Below are positions 8,906 to 17,381 of a stretch of 57,667 nt of DNA, one piece after another. This DNA comes from Streptomyces monomycini (GTDB lineage: Bacteria; Actinomycetota; Actinomycetes; Streptomycetales; Streptomycetaceae): assembly GCF_022271435.1 (NCBI RefSeq), contig NZ_JAFIQY010000053.1, positions 1 through 57,667 on the forward strand, written 5' to 3'. The position numbers and the translations under genes are program-made. Under the pieces are notes generated by a model. That model had not been told where the DNA came from, did no database searches, and saw only the letters and a program-made list of their open reading frames with translations. How positions within the stretch are numbered: the stretch's first letter is position 1; each line of letters starts with the position of its first letter.

Positions 8906-9696
8906 CCGCTCTCCTGCGCTTCGACGGCGAACGGGCCTGCGAGGCCGACATCGAGGCGCACACCCCCGAGATGCGCGGGCAGCGGCAGCACCTGCTCCGG
9001 CAGCTCGCCGTGACGTCCGGGCAGCGGGTGCTGGACGTCGGCTGCGGCCCCGGCTACCTGATCTCGGAGCTGGTGGACCCGGTCGGCCCGGACGGCGCGG
9101 TGTGCGGCATCGACATCAGCGCGTCGATGCTGGACCTGGCCAGGGCGCGGTGCGCGCCGGCCGGCGCGCGGGTGAACCTGGTGACGGGGCGCTGCGAGGA
9201 GATTCCGTTCCCCGACGCGTCGTTCGACGCTGCCGTCTCCTCGCAGGTCTACGAGTACGTCGGCGACATCGAACGGGCGCTGGCCGAGCTGTACCGGGTG
9301 CTGCGCCCGGGAGGCCGCGCGGTGGTGCTCGACACCGACTGGGACTCCCTGGTGTGGCACTCCGCCGACCGCCCCCGGATGCGGCGGATCCTCACCCTGT
9401 GGGAGGACCACGTCGCCGACCCCCGGCTGCCCCGGCGGCTCGGTCCGCTGCTCCAGGAGGCCGGGTTCACCGAGGAGAGCCTGACCACGCTGACCTTCCT
9501 GAACCGGCGGTGCCACCGCGACGCCTACAGCTACTGGCAGGTCGGCTTCATCGAGGCGTTCCTCGCCGGCCATCCCGGCGCGGACCCGGAGGAGACCAGG
9601 GACTGGGCCCGGGAGCTGCGCGAACTGGACGCGGCGGGCCGGTACTTCTTCAGCCTCGGCCGGTACGCGTTCACCGTGGTCAAGCCCGGCGACTGA
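8902..9696 (+). CDS. Class I SAM-dependent methyltransferase
   Basis: 264 residues. Its ATG overlaps the lyase stop (ATGA) behind a strong GGAGGAGGGGG ribosome site. Motif I VLDVGCGPGYL is near residue 48, motif II GIDISASML near 73, and post-motif LRPGGRAVVLDTDW near 137: a class I Rossmann methyltransferase of the UbiE/arsenite-methyltransferase type. The tail (HRDAYSYWQVGFIEAFL to GRYFFSLGRYAF) resembles methyltransferases found in natural-product clusters. The substrate is unknown. Co-translation with the lyase suggests the two act in the same pathway. Confidence 0.85.
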   Translation: MTALLRFDGERACEADIEAHTPEMRGQRQHLLRQLAVTSGQRVLDVGCGPGYLISELVDPVGPDGAVCGIDISASMLDLARARCAPAGARVNLVTGRCEEIPFPDASFDAAVSSQVYEYVGDIERALAELYRVLRPGGRAVVLDTDWDSLVWHSADRPRMRRILTLWEDHVADPRLPRRLGPLLQEAGFTEESLTTLTFLNRRCHRDAYSYWQVGFIEAFLAGHPGADPEETRDWARELRELDAAGRYFFSLGRYAFTVVKPGD

Positions 9697-9707
9697 ACCG
9701 GCCCGCG

Positions 9708-9735
9708 GGGCCCGGCCGCGCTCTGGGCCGGGCCC
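9708..9735. terminator. Bidirectional terminator between convergent halves of the cluster
   Basis: GGGCCCGGCC (9708-9717) pairs perfectly with GGCCGGGCCC (9726-9735) around an 8-nt loop. It lies 12 bases after the methyltransferase stop and 28 before the end of the convergent aminotransferase gene. No T-tract, as usual in Streptomyces. Confidence 0.75.
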
Positions 9736-9762
9736 TCGTCCATCCGTCCGCGCGGCCCCGCC

Positions 9763-10911
9763 TCACCCCCGTACGCGCGCGAACTCCCGGAGGAAGCCCC
9801 CCAGCGCCCGTACGCCCTCCAGGGGCATCCCGTTGTAGACGGACGCCCGCACCCCGCCCACCAGACGGTGCCCGGCCAGCCCGAGAAGCCCCTCCTCCCG
9901 CGCCCGGTCCAGGAACTCCCCGGTCAGCGACTCGTCGGCGAGCCGGAAGACGATGTTGGTGACGGAGCGGTGGTCCGGGTGGGCGGTGGGGCGGTAGAAC
10001 GCCGTACGGTCCAGCTCCTCGTACAGCAGCCGCGCCTTGGCCAGGTTCGTCCGCTCGACCGCCGCGAGACCGCCCTGGTCACGTATCCACTCCAGCGTCA
10101 GGGCGAGGACGAAGACGGCGAAGGTGTTCGGGGTGTTGTCGAGGGATGTGGACGCCGCGTGGACGGAGTAGTCCAGCAGTCGGGGGGTCTCCGGCAGCGC
10201 GTGGCCGAGCAGGTCGTCCCGTACGGTCACCAGAGCCGTGCCGGCGGGCCCCAGGTTCTTCTGGAACCCGGCGTAGACGATGCCGAACCGGCCGTGGTCC
10301 AGCCGCCGGGAGAGGATGTCGCTGGTGGCGTCGGCCACCAGCGGGGCGGGGCAGTCCCGCGGAAAATCGTTCCAGCGGGTGCCGTAGACGGTGTTGTTGC
10401 TGGTGAGGTGGAGGAAGGCGGCGTCCGGCGGGCAGTGCCGTGCGGTCACCTCCGGTATCCGGTCGAAGCCGGTGCCCTCGCTCCCGGCGACGGTCACCGC
10501 GGTGCCGTAGCGGGCGCCTTCCCGCTGCGCCTGCTGGGCGAACAGGCCGGTCACGACGTACCCGGCGGTACGGGTCGGTGACCGGCCGACGAGGTTGAGC
10601 GGCACGGCGGCGCACTGCATCCGGGCGCCGCCGTGCACGAACAGCACATGGTGGTCCTCCGGGAGCCCGGTCACCTCCCGGTACAGCGTCACGGCGGTGT
10701 CGAGCACTCCGGTGAAGCGGGGGTGCTTGTGGCTGATCTCGATGATCGAGGCGCCGTCGCCCACGTGCGCCGCGAACTCCTCGCGCACCCGCCGGGCCAC
10801 CGGCCGGGGCAGCGTCGCGGGCCCCGCGGAGAAGTTGTACGCGTCCCGGGGCTCCGGCGGCCTGCCGGGCGCGCCCCGCCGATCCCCTTCTCGCGTCTGC
10901 CGCCGTCCCAT
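9763..10911 (-). CDS. SerC-like phosphoserine aminotransferase family protein
   Basis: 382 residues with GGAGGG before the ATG. After a charged extension of ~24 residues, the sequence YNFSAGPATLP and the class V aminotransferase fold follow. K218 in YAGFQKNLGPAG is the expected PLP-binding lysine, and FVHGGARMQ and NNTVYGTRW match SerC. Housekeeping SerC makes 3-phosphoserine. Placement as the last gene of a four-gene minus-strand operon in a biosynthetic-looking cluster suggests a pathway-specific paralogue acting on a phosphorylated or other 2-oxo acid. Gap to the upstream gene is 97 bases. It could also be the genome's only SerC; that cannot be told from this window. Confidence 0.85.
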   Translation of the reverse strand: MGRRQTREGDRRGAPGRPPEPRDAYNFSAGPATLPRPVARRVREEFAAHVGDGASIIEISHKHPRFTGVLDTAVTLYREVTGLPEDHHVLFVHGGARMQCAAVPLNLVGRSPTRTAGYVVTGLFAQQAQREGARYGTAVTVAGSEGTGFDRIPEVTARHCPPDAAFLHLTSNNTVYGTRWNDFPRDCPAPLVADATSDILSRRLDHGRFGIVYAGFQKNLGPAGTALVTVRDDLLGHALPETPRLLDYSVHAASTSLDNTPNTFAVFVLALTLEWIRDQGGLAAVERTNLAKARLLYEELDRTAFYRPTAHPDHRSVTNIVFRLADESLTGEFLDRAREEGLLGLAGHRLVGGVRASVYNGMPLEGVRALGGFLREFARVRG

Positions 10912-11008
10912 CCCGTAGCCCTCCCGGTCGTCCGTACGTCCTCGCCTCCCGGCCGCCGCCCCTCCGTACGGCCCCCGCCTCCAGCCGTACGGCCCCGCGC
11001 CGGCTCTC

Positions 11009-12394
11009 TCAGCACATCCGCAGCCCCTCCACGAACGCCTCGATCCCCTCGGAACGGACCTGCGCGACGGCGTCGGTCGCCGGGCTCGTCCGGTCCCGCA
11101 GCCGCCGGGCCAGCGGTTCCAGCTCCTCGGCCGGCGCCACCGGCTCCCGGCGCAGCGACGCGGCCGCCAGGTCCAGGGAGCGCCGGCCCCACTCCGTCAG
11201 CGGCACCCCGGCGACCTCGGCCGCCCAGCCGCGGGTCTGGACCTCGGCGGCGGCCGTGCGGGCGTCCTGGAGCGACCAGCCGCCGAACAGGTCGCGGCAG
11301 CCCTCGATGTCGCCCAGCCAGCCCAGCAGGACGGCCAGCCAGGCGAACGTCTCCTCCCGGTTCATCGTGGGCAGATGGCGGATCTCGACGAAGGTGCCGC
11401 GTCCGCCGTCCCGGAGCACCGCCTCGCCCCGGTCCGCCGCCACCGCCTCCAGCGCCTCGGCGACGGTGCACGACTCGTCCAGCCGCATCCGTACCCGTAC
11501 CGCCGGCCAGCAGAAGACCAGGCCGGACGCCAGGTCGGCGATGGTGCAGTGCAGGATGCGCTTGGTGCCGTCCGGGTCCACGAACTCGGCGTGGCCCGCC
11601 TCGGCGAACTGCTGCGTCGTCAGCTCGGGCACCAGCGGGGTGTGGAGGATGCCGTGCCGCGTGACTTCGAAGATCGGCAGCGCCCACGCCGCACGCATGT
11701 AGTCCGCCAGACTGCCGTAGAGGTGGTGGGGGTAGTGCAGGCGGTGGGCGAAGAACGGGTTGGTCTCGGACAGTTCCGTGTAGCCGCGCAGCCGCAGGGA
11801 CCGCCAGGGCTGTACACGGCCGCCGAAGACCGCGGAGTTGGCGCCCCACGCGAAGATCAGCGGCGTCATCTTGATGAGCGTGTTGCAGGCGTCGATCACC
11901 CGCGGCAGCGGGACGTCGACGTTGAACTGGACGGCGGCGAATCCGGGCCAGGCGTCACTGGCGTAGTGCCCCGGATACCGCTCCGCCTGTGCCAGCCACA
12001 GACCGTAGTGCGCCTTGTCGGCCAGGTACGGGCCGCCGAGGGTCTCGGTCAGCGGCTGGCAGCCGTGCGCGAGGGCGGACAGCCCCTCGGCCGCCAGGGC
12101 CGGGAACACCACGTCGTCGAGCGTGCGGTGCCAGGCGGCCTTGGCGGCGGCGAACCCCTCTTCCGGCGGCAGGGCCGCCTCGACCGTGCAGAAGCCGTAG
12201 TCGTTGCCCACGTCCAGGGCCCCGTGGTCACGCGCCGACCGGGCGCCGACCAGCGTGCCGGTGGTGGCGTCGTGGTACGGGACGAAGTCCGGGCGGGCGG
12301 CGAGCCGTTCGAAGACGGCCCGGGTGGCCGGGCGGTCGGCCGCGGCCCCCCGGCGGTCGACCACGGGCAGTTCTGACTCGATGCCGATCTTCAT
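11009..12394 (-). CDS. Glutamate-cysteine ligase family (GCS2-like) amide ligase
   Basis: 461 residues. The N-terminal MKIGIESELP is the GCS2-type metal/ATP-binding start (IGxExE), and HGCQPLTETLGG, AVQFNVDVPLPR and NREETFAWLAVLLG fit the fold, which includes glutamate-cysteine ligase, EgtA and amide-forming enzymes of natural-product pathways. Family members use ATP to join an amino group to a gamma- or alpha-carboxylate. With no glutathione or ergothioneine genes beside it but a lyase, aminotransferase and methyltransferases, I infer an amide-bond ligase of the cluster. The start lies 47 bases after the O-methyltransferase stop in the same operon. Confidence 0.75.
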   Translation of the reverse strand: MKIGIESELPVVDRRGAAADRPATRAVFERLAARPDFVPYHDATTGTLVGARSARDHGALDVGNDYGFCTVEAALPPEEGFAAAKAAWHRTLDDVVFPALAAEGLSALAHGCQPLTETLGGPYLADKAHYGLWLAQAERYPGHYASDAWPGFAAVQFNVDVPLPRVIDACNTLIKMTPLIFAWGANSAVFGGRVQPWRSLRLRGYTELSETNPFFAHRLHYPHHLYGSLADYMRAAWALPIFEVTRHGILHTPLVPELTTQQFAEAGHAEFVDPDGTKRILHCTIADLASGLVFCWPAVRVRMRLDESCTVAEALEAVAADRGEAVLRDGGRGTFVEIRHLPTMNREETFAWLAVLLGWLGDIEGCRDLFGGWSLQDARTAAAEVQTRGWAAEVAGVPLTEWGRRSLDLAAASLRREPVAPAEELEPLARRLRDRTSPATDAVAQVRSEGIEAFVEGLRMC

Positions 12395-12441
12395 GTTCCA
12401 AGCTCTCCGTCGGAAGAGGGGGCGTCGGTGGCGGGGCCACG

Positions 12442-13131
12442 CTAGGGCCCGGAACCGGGACCTCGCCGAACGCCGGGCCGCGCTTCACGCTTTACGGTGA
12501 ACTCGACCCCGTCCCCGATCTTCAGCACCTGGCTCCGCGCGTCCGGCACGCCGTCCACATGCCGCCGATACGCGGCGATGACCTCGGCGTTCTTCTTCGG
12601 GACCAGGATGTTGTCGGCCACCACCAGGCCCCCCGGCCGCAGCGCCGGCCAGCAGGCGTCGAAGTCCCGTACGTACAGCTCCTTCCAGTGGTCCAGGAGG
12701 ACGAGGTCGATGGGACCGGGCAGGGTGGGGACGAGGTCGGGCGCCTCCAGCGCGGTCAGCTCGACGACGTCGGCGAGACCCGCCTCCGCCACGTTGTCCC
12801 GCTGCTCCGCCTGTTTCGCGGGGTCGACCTCGATGGAGTACAGACGTCCGCCGGTGGCCCGCACCGCCTCGGCGAGCCAGAGCGTGGAGTAGCCGACCGA
12901 ACCGCCGACCTCCACGACCAGGCGCGCGGCCGCCGCCCGGACCAGGGAGTTCAGCAGCTGCCCGACGTCCGGGCCGACGTCGAGCATGAACGAGCCGGCA
13001 CGTGCACGCAGGGCGGTGCCGCCCTCCGCACGCAACGCCTCCAGCTCCCGCTGCTCTTTGAGGGACCGTTCCTCCAGCCCCGCCAGGACAGCTTCGAACC
13101 GGCTGTCCGGCTCCGCCGGAACCCGCCCCAT
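12442..13131 (-). CDS. SAM-dependent O-methyltransferase (catechol-type)
   Basis: 229 residues; the ATG shares a base with the stop of the upstream amidohydrolase gene (TGATG). VVEVGGSVGYSTLWLAEA is motif I of the Methyltransf_3 (catechol / caffeoyl-CoA O-methyltransferase) family, LYSIEVDP is motif II, IDLVLLDHWKELY carries the metal-binding Asp, and VADNILVP follows. These enzymes methylate a hydroxyl of a catechol-like or other small acceptor and need a divalent metal. A much longer reading frame covering the upstream gene out of frame is a shadow. Its place in the operon implies that the product carries an O-methyl group; this is inference. Confidence 0.85.
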   Translation of the reverse strand: MGRVPAEPDSRFEAVLAGLEERSLKEQRELEALRAEGGTALRARAGSFMLDVGPDVGQLLNSLVRAAAARLVVEVGGSVGYSTLWLAEAVRATGGRLYSIEVDPAKQAEQRDNVAEAGLADVVELTALEAPDLVPTLPGPIDLVLLDHWKELYVRDFDACWPALRPGGLVVADNILVPKKNAEVIAAYRRHVDGVPDARSQVLKIGDGVEFTVKREARPGVRRGPGSGP

Positions 13132-14294
13132 CAGTCGATCCCGAAGAAGCGGCGGGCGTTGTCGCACAGCAGCCGCCGTTTGGCCGCCTCGTCGATGTCC
13201 TTCCGGTCGGCCAGAGCGGTGACGGCGCCGGGGAACTTGGCGTCGAAGTGCGGAAAGTCGCTCGCGAACAGCAGGTTCTCCGCCAGCCCCTGCTCGATCA
13301 GCATGGGCAGCAGCGGGTCCTCCGGCTCGACCCCCAGGTAACACTGCCGCTTGAAGTACGTACTGGGCCGCTCGGGAAGCGGCGGCCGGTCCTTGGCGAA
13401 CTGCTCGGCGTGGTCGTCCATCCGGTTCAGCCAGAACGGGGCCCAGCCCGCGCCGCTCTCCATGAAGGCGAACCGCACGCCGGGAAACCGCTCCAGGACA
13501 CCGCCGGTGATGAGCAGCATGACCGCCATCATGTGCTCGAAGGTGTGGCTGACCAGGTGGCCCTGCATGGTGTCGTGGGTGCGTTCGGTGCCGATACGGG
13601 GGATGCGCGCGACCCCGAACCCCTCGTGGAAGCAGACCGCCACGCCGTGTTCCTGGCAGAACTCCCACAGCAGGTCGTAGACCGGGTCGTCGATGTTGGT
13701 GCCGACCACGGTGTTGGGCCGCAGGATGACGGTGCGCACACCCTCCTCCAGGACCCGGCGCGCCTCGTCCACCGCCAGCACGAGGTCGTGCTGCGGCAGC
13801 GCGGCGACCGGGAACAACCGCTCCCGGTCCTCGGCGCAGTAGGCCAGCACCCAGTCGTTGTACGCCTTGGCGACCTCGTACGCGAAAGCAGAACTGCGCA
13901 GGGCCGGCAGCAGGCCGAGCACCTTGGACGGGAAGATGTAGGCGCGGCTGATCCCCTCCCGCTCCATGGCGGTGAGCCGGTCCTTCGGATCCAGACCGCC
14001 GCGCCGCAGGGCGCCGAGCACGTCCACGGCGGCCGGGTCGTCGAACTTCCAGCTGCCGGGGGTGTAGGTGGCCCCCTGGCTGCCACCGAACCAGGCGGCC
14101 TGGGTGGGCCGGCCGTGGAAGGTGGACGAGGGCTGTTCGATGACCCGCCCCTCGGCGGTCAGCCGATCGTCCTGATAGGACGGCATCCAGGCGGCATACT
14201 TCTCGGGCAGCCTCCCCCGCCACCAGTCGTCGGAATCGGGCAGCACGATGTGGCTGTCGGCGTCGATGACGGGGTAGTCACGATGAGCGACCAT
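13131..14294 (-). CDS. Amidohydrolase family 2 (ACMSD/resorcylate-decarboxylase-like) enzyme
   Basis: 387 residues from the ATG at 14294, preceded by AAGGAG at 6 nt; longer frames upstream lack support. DADSHIV is a variant of the family's DxHxH-type metal motif, FHEGFG supplies a metal-binding His, and ASDFPHFD the catalytic Asp. The Amidohydro_2 family contains metal-dependent decarboxylases (ACMSD, gamma-resorcylate decarboxylase) and hydrolases. Similar long members occur in Streptomyces clusters. First gene of the four-gene operon (amidohydrolase, O-methyltransferase, GCS2-like ligase, SerC-like). A decarboxylation or ring-hydrolysis step is inferred. Confidence 0.8.
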   Translation of the reverse strand: MVAHRDYPVIDADSHIVLPDSDDWWRGRLPEKYAAWMPSYQDDRLTAEGRVIEQPSSTFHGRPTQAAWFGGSQGATYTPGSWKFDDPAAVDVLGALRRGGLDPKDRLTAMEREGISRAYIFPSKVLGLLPALRSSAFAYEVAKAYNDWVLAYCAEDRERLFPVAALPQHDLVLAVDEARRVLEEGVRTVILRPNTVVGTNIDDPVYDLLWEFCQEHGVAVCFHEGFGVARIPRIGTERTHDTMQGHLVSHTFEHMMAVMLLITGGVLERFPGVRFAFMESGAGWAPFWLNRMDDHAEQFAKDRPPLPERPSTYFKRQCYLGVEPEDPLLPMLIEQGLAENLLFASDFPHFDAKFPGAVTALADRKDIDEAAKRRLLCDNARRFFGID

Positions 14295-15109
14295 GTACCA
14301 CTCCTTCGGGCGATCCCGGGAAGGTCTGTCGGTCGGCGCACCCGGCCCGCGGCCCCGCACCCACGCCCAGGCCGACCACCGCCCGCGCGCCCGTACGGAT
14401 GTCGTCCCCGCGTCCGAGACTCCGGACCATTGTGGCCGCCTCACGGGGAAAGGGAAGAGCGCCGCCTGGTCGATGAAACCTCAGTGGGTTGCTGTCGTTA
14501 CTTCTGTCTCGCTGGCCTCTTCCGGCCTCTTCTGTGGGCGGTTGGGTGGCGTGAGCACGGGGTGGTGTGGGTGGGTGCGGGCCTCCGGGGACGCCGGGAG
14601 ACGGGCCCGGTGATCGCGCCTTCCCGAGGGGCGGACGAGGAGCACCCGAGGCCGCTTCGTGAGCCTGTAGTTCCATGGCCGCCGGTCGCTGGGAGAACGT
14701 TCATCCTTGGGGTTCCTCGTCAGTTGCTGCCCAGCCCGGGGAAGTGGGCACCGGCTGTTGCCGGGCTCGGTATCGGGTTGCGGGTTGCGGGGGATCACGG
14801 GTCCCGCCGCGTGGACCGACGAGATCGTCACCATGGATGTGGCTCGGCGGTCCGGGCGCAGCTGGTGGGCCGGTTCAACGTGACGGGGCTGCTGCTGGTG
14901 GCCGCGCATGTGGTCACGTTGGTTCTGCGGCCTCCCGGTCACCGCGTAGCCGTACGTGTGGTGTCGGCGCAGGCCGCGGGCGTTGCCGCCGTTGTTCCGC
15001 TGCTGGTCCTCGGGTTCTCGCAGCGCTCCGCCGTGGGCGAGGCCGCGCCAGGCAGCCATCGCCGCTGGGCAGCCGCCGGTCGCCCCGCCCACCCGCGCCA
15101 GTACGGCGC
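14295..15109. other. Long intergenic region, no confident gene
   Basis: 815 bases. It must hold the promoter of the amidohydrolase operon. Open frames on both strands lack a start with a ribosome site or a recognisable family. A plus-strand frame at about 14870-15040 translates to a hydrophobic stretch (FNVTGLLLVAAHVVTLVLR) and could be a degraded membrane-protein fragment, but base composition alone could produce it. Confidence 0.4.
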
Positions 15110-15874
15110 TCAGCGTTCGAAGCGGACCGTCGAGACGACGTACACCACTGGCTGGCCCGGTTCGTCGAAGTTGACCGTGATGTTCTGGCTGGGGTGGGGG
15201 TCCTCGGCCTTGAGGGAGGTGCCGGCCCACTGGCCGCCGCTGAGGTCCCAGCCGACCTTCGCCGCCTGCGCGCCCGTAATGGTGATCTCGCCGTCCTTGA
15301 GGGCGTCGCGGCTGGTGCCGATCCACTTCAGGTAGTGGTCCAGGCCCCAGTCGTTGGTGCGGAACTGGACGTACAGGGAGCTGCGGTGCCAGGCGTTGGA
15401 CTCGTAGTAGTAGACGGGGGTGGCACCGGCCGGGACCGGGACGTTGTAGATGCGCTGCTGCACCTTGGAGGGGTAGTCGTTGTAGAGGCCGGTGGAGGCC
15501 GCTTCCTCCTCCTTGCTCTGGCCGCTGTCCCGGCTCTGCTCGGCGGAGATGACGATGTACCCCGCCGGGATGGCGATCAGCAGGAAGATGACCAGCGCGG
15601 TGAGCCAGCGGCGGCGCCGGCTCGGCGGGCGAGGTGCCGCGGACGCGCCGGCGGAGGGCACGGGCGGGGGGCCGGACGGAGGACCGGGCGGAGGGCCGCT
15701 GGGAGCGCCGTTCAGGGGCCCGCTCGGAGAACCGCTCGGAGATCCGTTCAGGGACCCGCCCGAAGCCCCGGCCGGTGCCTCCGGACGCTCCGGGGTCTCG
15801 CGCGCGGCCGGCCCCGGGCCGGGCCGGGGCGGATCGTGTTCCTCGGTCATGGGTGGGGTGTCCAGCTCCGTCAT
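15110..15874 (-). CDS. Membrane-anchored protein with Pro/Gly/Ser-rich cytoplasmic tail
   Basis: 254 residues. Residues 1-85 are low-complexity (repeats of GSPSG and GPPPG), followed by SRRRRW and one membrane helix (LTALVIFLLIAIPAGYIVIS). A predicted extracytoplasmic domain of ~130 residues has many Tyr/Trp (VYYYESNAWHRSSLYVQF). I do not recognise the domain; similar proteins are annotated as conserved hypothetical in Streptomyces. The ATG overlaps the stop of the ROK kinase gene (ATGA), so it is the last gene of the sugar-transport run. A role in envelope or sugar sensing would be speculation. Confidence 0.75.
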   Translation of the reverse strand: MTELDTPPMTEEHDPPRPGPGPAARETPERPEAPAGASGGSLNGSPSGSPSGPLNGAPSGPPPGPPSGPPPVPSAGASAAPRPPSRRRRWLTALVIFLLIAIPAGYIVISAEQSRDSGQSKEEEAASTGLYNDYPSKVQQRIYNVPVPAGATPVYYYESNAWHRSSLYVQFRTNDWGLDHYLKWIGTSRDALKDGEITITGAQAAKVGWDLSGGQWAGTSLKAEDPHPSQNITVNFDEPGQPVVYVVSTVRFER

Positions 15875-16992
15875 CGCCGGCCCGATCGTTCGTACCGCTC
15901 ATAGCGTTCCACGCGCCGGCGGTTGGCGCGCCGGAAGCGGCGGGCCACCAGGCGTGCCAGGTCGGCGGCGCCGACCATGCCGGCCTCGGGGCCCAGCTGG
16001 GCCTTGGCGATACGGGCCTCGGGGCGGTAGCCGCGGCCGGTCAGGGTGCGCCGGAAGGCGTCCCGGGCCGGGCCGATGAGCAAGTCGTCGGCGGCGCTGA
16101 CGCCGCCGCCGATCACGAAGCAGGAAGGATCCAGCGCGGCGGCGAGATTGGCGATGCCGACGCCCAGCCACTGGCCGATGTCCTGGAGCAGCTCGACGCA
16201 CATGGCGTCGCCCTCGCGGGCCAGCTCGGTGATGAGCGGGCCGGTGATGTCGGTGACGCGGCCGCCGACCCGGTCGATGATGTTGTACGCGACCGGGGAG
16301 TCCGCGGCGGCCAGCTCGCGGGCCTCGCGGACCAGGGCGTTGCCGGAGCTGTACTGCTCCCAGCAGCCGCGGTTGCCGCACGGGCAGCGGTGGCCGGCCG
16401 GAACCACCTGCATATGGCCGAATTCGCCGGCCACGCCGTACTTGCCGCGCTTGACCGCGCCGTCCTCCAGGATCGCGCCGCCGATGCCGGTACCGAGCGT
16501 GATCATGACGAGGTGGTCCTCGCCGCGGCCCGCGCCGAAACGCCATTCGGCCCAGGCGGCCGTGTTGGCGTCGTTGTCGACCATGACGGGGACCGCCAGG
16601 CGGCCCGCGAGGCGGTCGCGCAGCGGCTCGTTGCGCCAGTTCAGGTGGGGTGCGAAGAGGACGGTGCTGCGTTCGGCGTCGACCCAGCCGGCCGCGCCGA
16701 TGCCCACCGCGTGCACATCGTGGCGGTCGGAGAGATCCAGCACCAGTTCGGTGATGACGTCCTCGACGACCTTGGGGCTCTTGGACTTGTCGGGAGTCTC
16801 GGTGCGGACCTTCTCCAGGATCGTGCCGTCCGCGTCGACGACGCCGGCCATCACCTTCGTCCCGCCGATGTCGATGCCGACGGTCGGCACGCGCGGCGCG
16901 CTCAGGTGGGAGCGCCGCTCGCGGGTGCCCACCGTGCGCAGCACGGTCGCTCTGGCGGATCCTCGGTGCACCCGGTCCCGGTACGTGCTCAT
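15871..16992 (-). CDS. ROK family sugar kinase (glucokinase-like)
   Basis: 373 residues from the ATG at 16992. A ~35-residue Arg-rich extension precedes the ATP-binding phosphate motif GIDIGGTKVMAGV. NDANTAAWAE provides the catalytic Asp, LGTGIGG the phosphate 2 loop, and CPCGNRGCWEQ the ROK zinc motif. There is no N-terminal winged helix, so it is a kinase rather than a ROK repressor. It phosphorylates glucose or a related hexose on import. Linked with a CUT2 transporter, as in the Frc fructose system where a ROK kinase follows the ABC genes. 389 bases separate it from the ATPase gene, so it may have its own promoter. Longer upstream frames are shadows. Confidence 0.85.
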   Translation of the reverse strand: MSTYRDRVHRGSARATVLRTVGTRERRSHLSAPRVPTVGIDIGGTKVMAGVVDADGTILEKVRTETPDKSKSPKVVEDVITELVLDLSDRHDVHAVGIGAAGWVDAERSTVLFAPHLNWRNEPLRDRLAGRLAVPVMVDNDANTAAWAEWRFGAGRGEDHLVMITLGTGIGGAILEDGAVKRGKYGVAGEFGHMQVVPAGHRCPCGNRGCWEQYSSGNALVREARELAAADSPVAYNIIDRVGGRVTDITGPLITELAREGDAMCVELLQDIGQWLGVGIANLAAALDPSCFVIGGGVSAADDLLIGPARDAFRRTLTGRGYRPEARIAKAQLGPEAGMVGAADLARLVARRFRRANRRRVERYERYERSGRR

Positions 16993-17381
16993 CGACCCAC
17001 CTCTTCGCCGTTGCGGTGGCGGCGGCTGCGTGCTCGCAAGAGTCGTCTCGTCCCTGCGGGTGTCGGGAGGCCGGGGCCTCGGGCGTGCATGGTCCGGTGT
17101 GGTGCTCGTTCGGTGCCGTACGCGCGTACGGGGTGGCGCTCGTGCCGTGCCGTCCGTGCGTACGGGTCGTGCTCGTGCGGTGTCGTACGCGTACGAGGCC
17201 GTGTTCGTACGGTGCCGTACGCGTACGGGCGCTCGCGGGGCCGGACCCCGAGGGCGCGCGGTGGCCGTGCCGGCGGCGGTGACGTGCACGGTCCGGTGCG
17301 ATTGTGCCCTAACAGCGCGGCGCGGCGCATGGCGGCGCGGGCCCCGCGGAACCCGCGCCCCCGCCCGTGGGCCGGCCCCGC
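16993..17381. other. Intergenic region between ABC ATPase and ROK kinase
   Basis: 389 bases with no supported gene. The middle is filled by the palindrome-centred repeat array at 17101-17228. The right part is plain GC-rich sequence and the left part leads to the kinase start. Confidence 0.5.
17101..17228. repeat. Four imperfect ~31 bp repeats, each ending in a GTACGC-type palindrome
   Basis: Units at about 17101-17131, 17135-17165, 17166-17196 and 17197-17228 share the pattern GTGCTCGT-CGGTG-CGTACGCGTACGG. Three end in perfect palindromes: CCGTACGCGCGTACGG (17116-17131), TCGTACGCGTACGA (17183-17196) and CCGTACGCGTACGG (17215-17228). The array lies inside a sugar-uptake operon and could fold into RNA hairpins that trim or terminate the transcript. 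Confidence 0.8.

Noticed and set aside
12442..14223. 593-residue start for the O-methyltransferase
   Set aside because: The first ~360 residues are an out-of-frame read of the amidohydrolase gene; the ATG at 13131 overlaps its stop codon and begins the conserved domain.
7355..14294. Ethylenediamine disuccinate or cremeomycin-type pathway
   Set aside because: Only the lyase type is shared; the partner enzymes that define those pathways (for example a CreE-like N-oxygenase) are absent here.
13248..15335. 695-codon plus-strand open frame across the amidohydrolase gene
   Set aside because: It lies antisense to a clear amidohydrolase, has no family match or ribosome site, and long antisense frames are expected at this GC content.
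14481..15902. 473-residue minus-strand frame across the membrane-protein gene and intergenic DNA
   Set aside because: Arg/Pro/His-rich translation without a family, and it overlaps the coupled membrane-protein gene in another frame.
17101..17228. CRISPR array
   Set aside because: The repeats are imperfect and contiguous with no unique spacers, and no cas genes are present.
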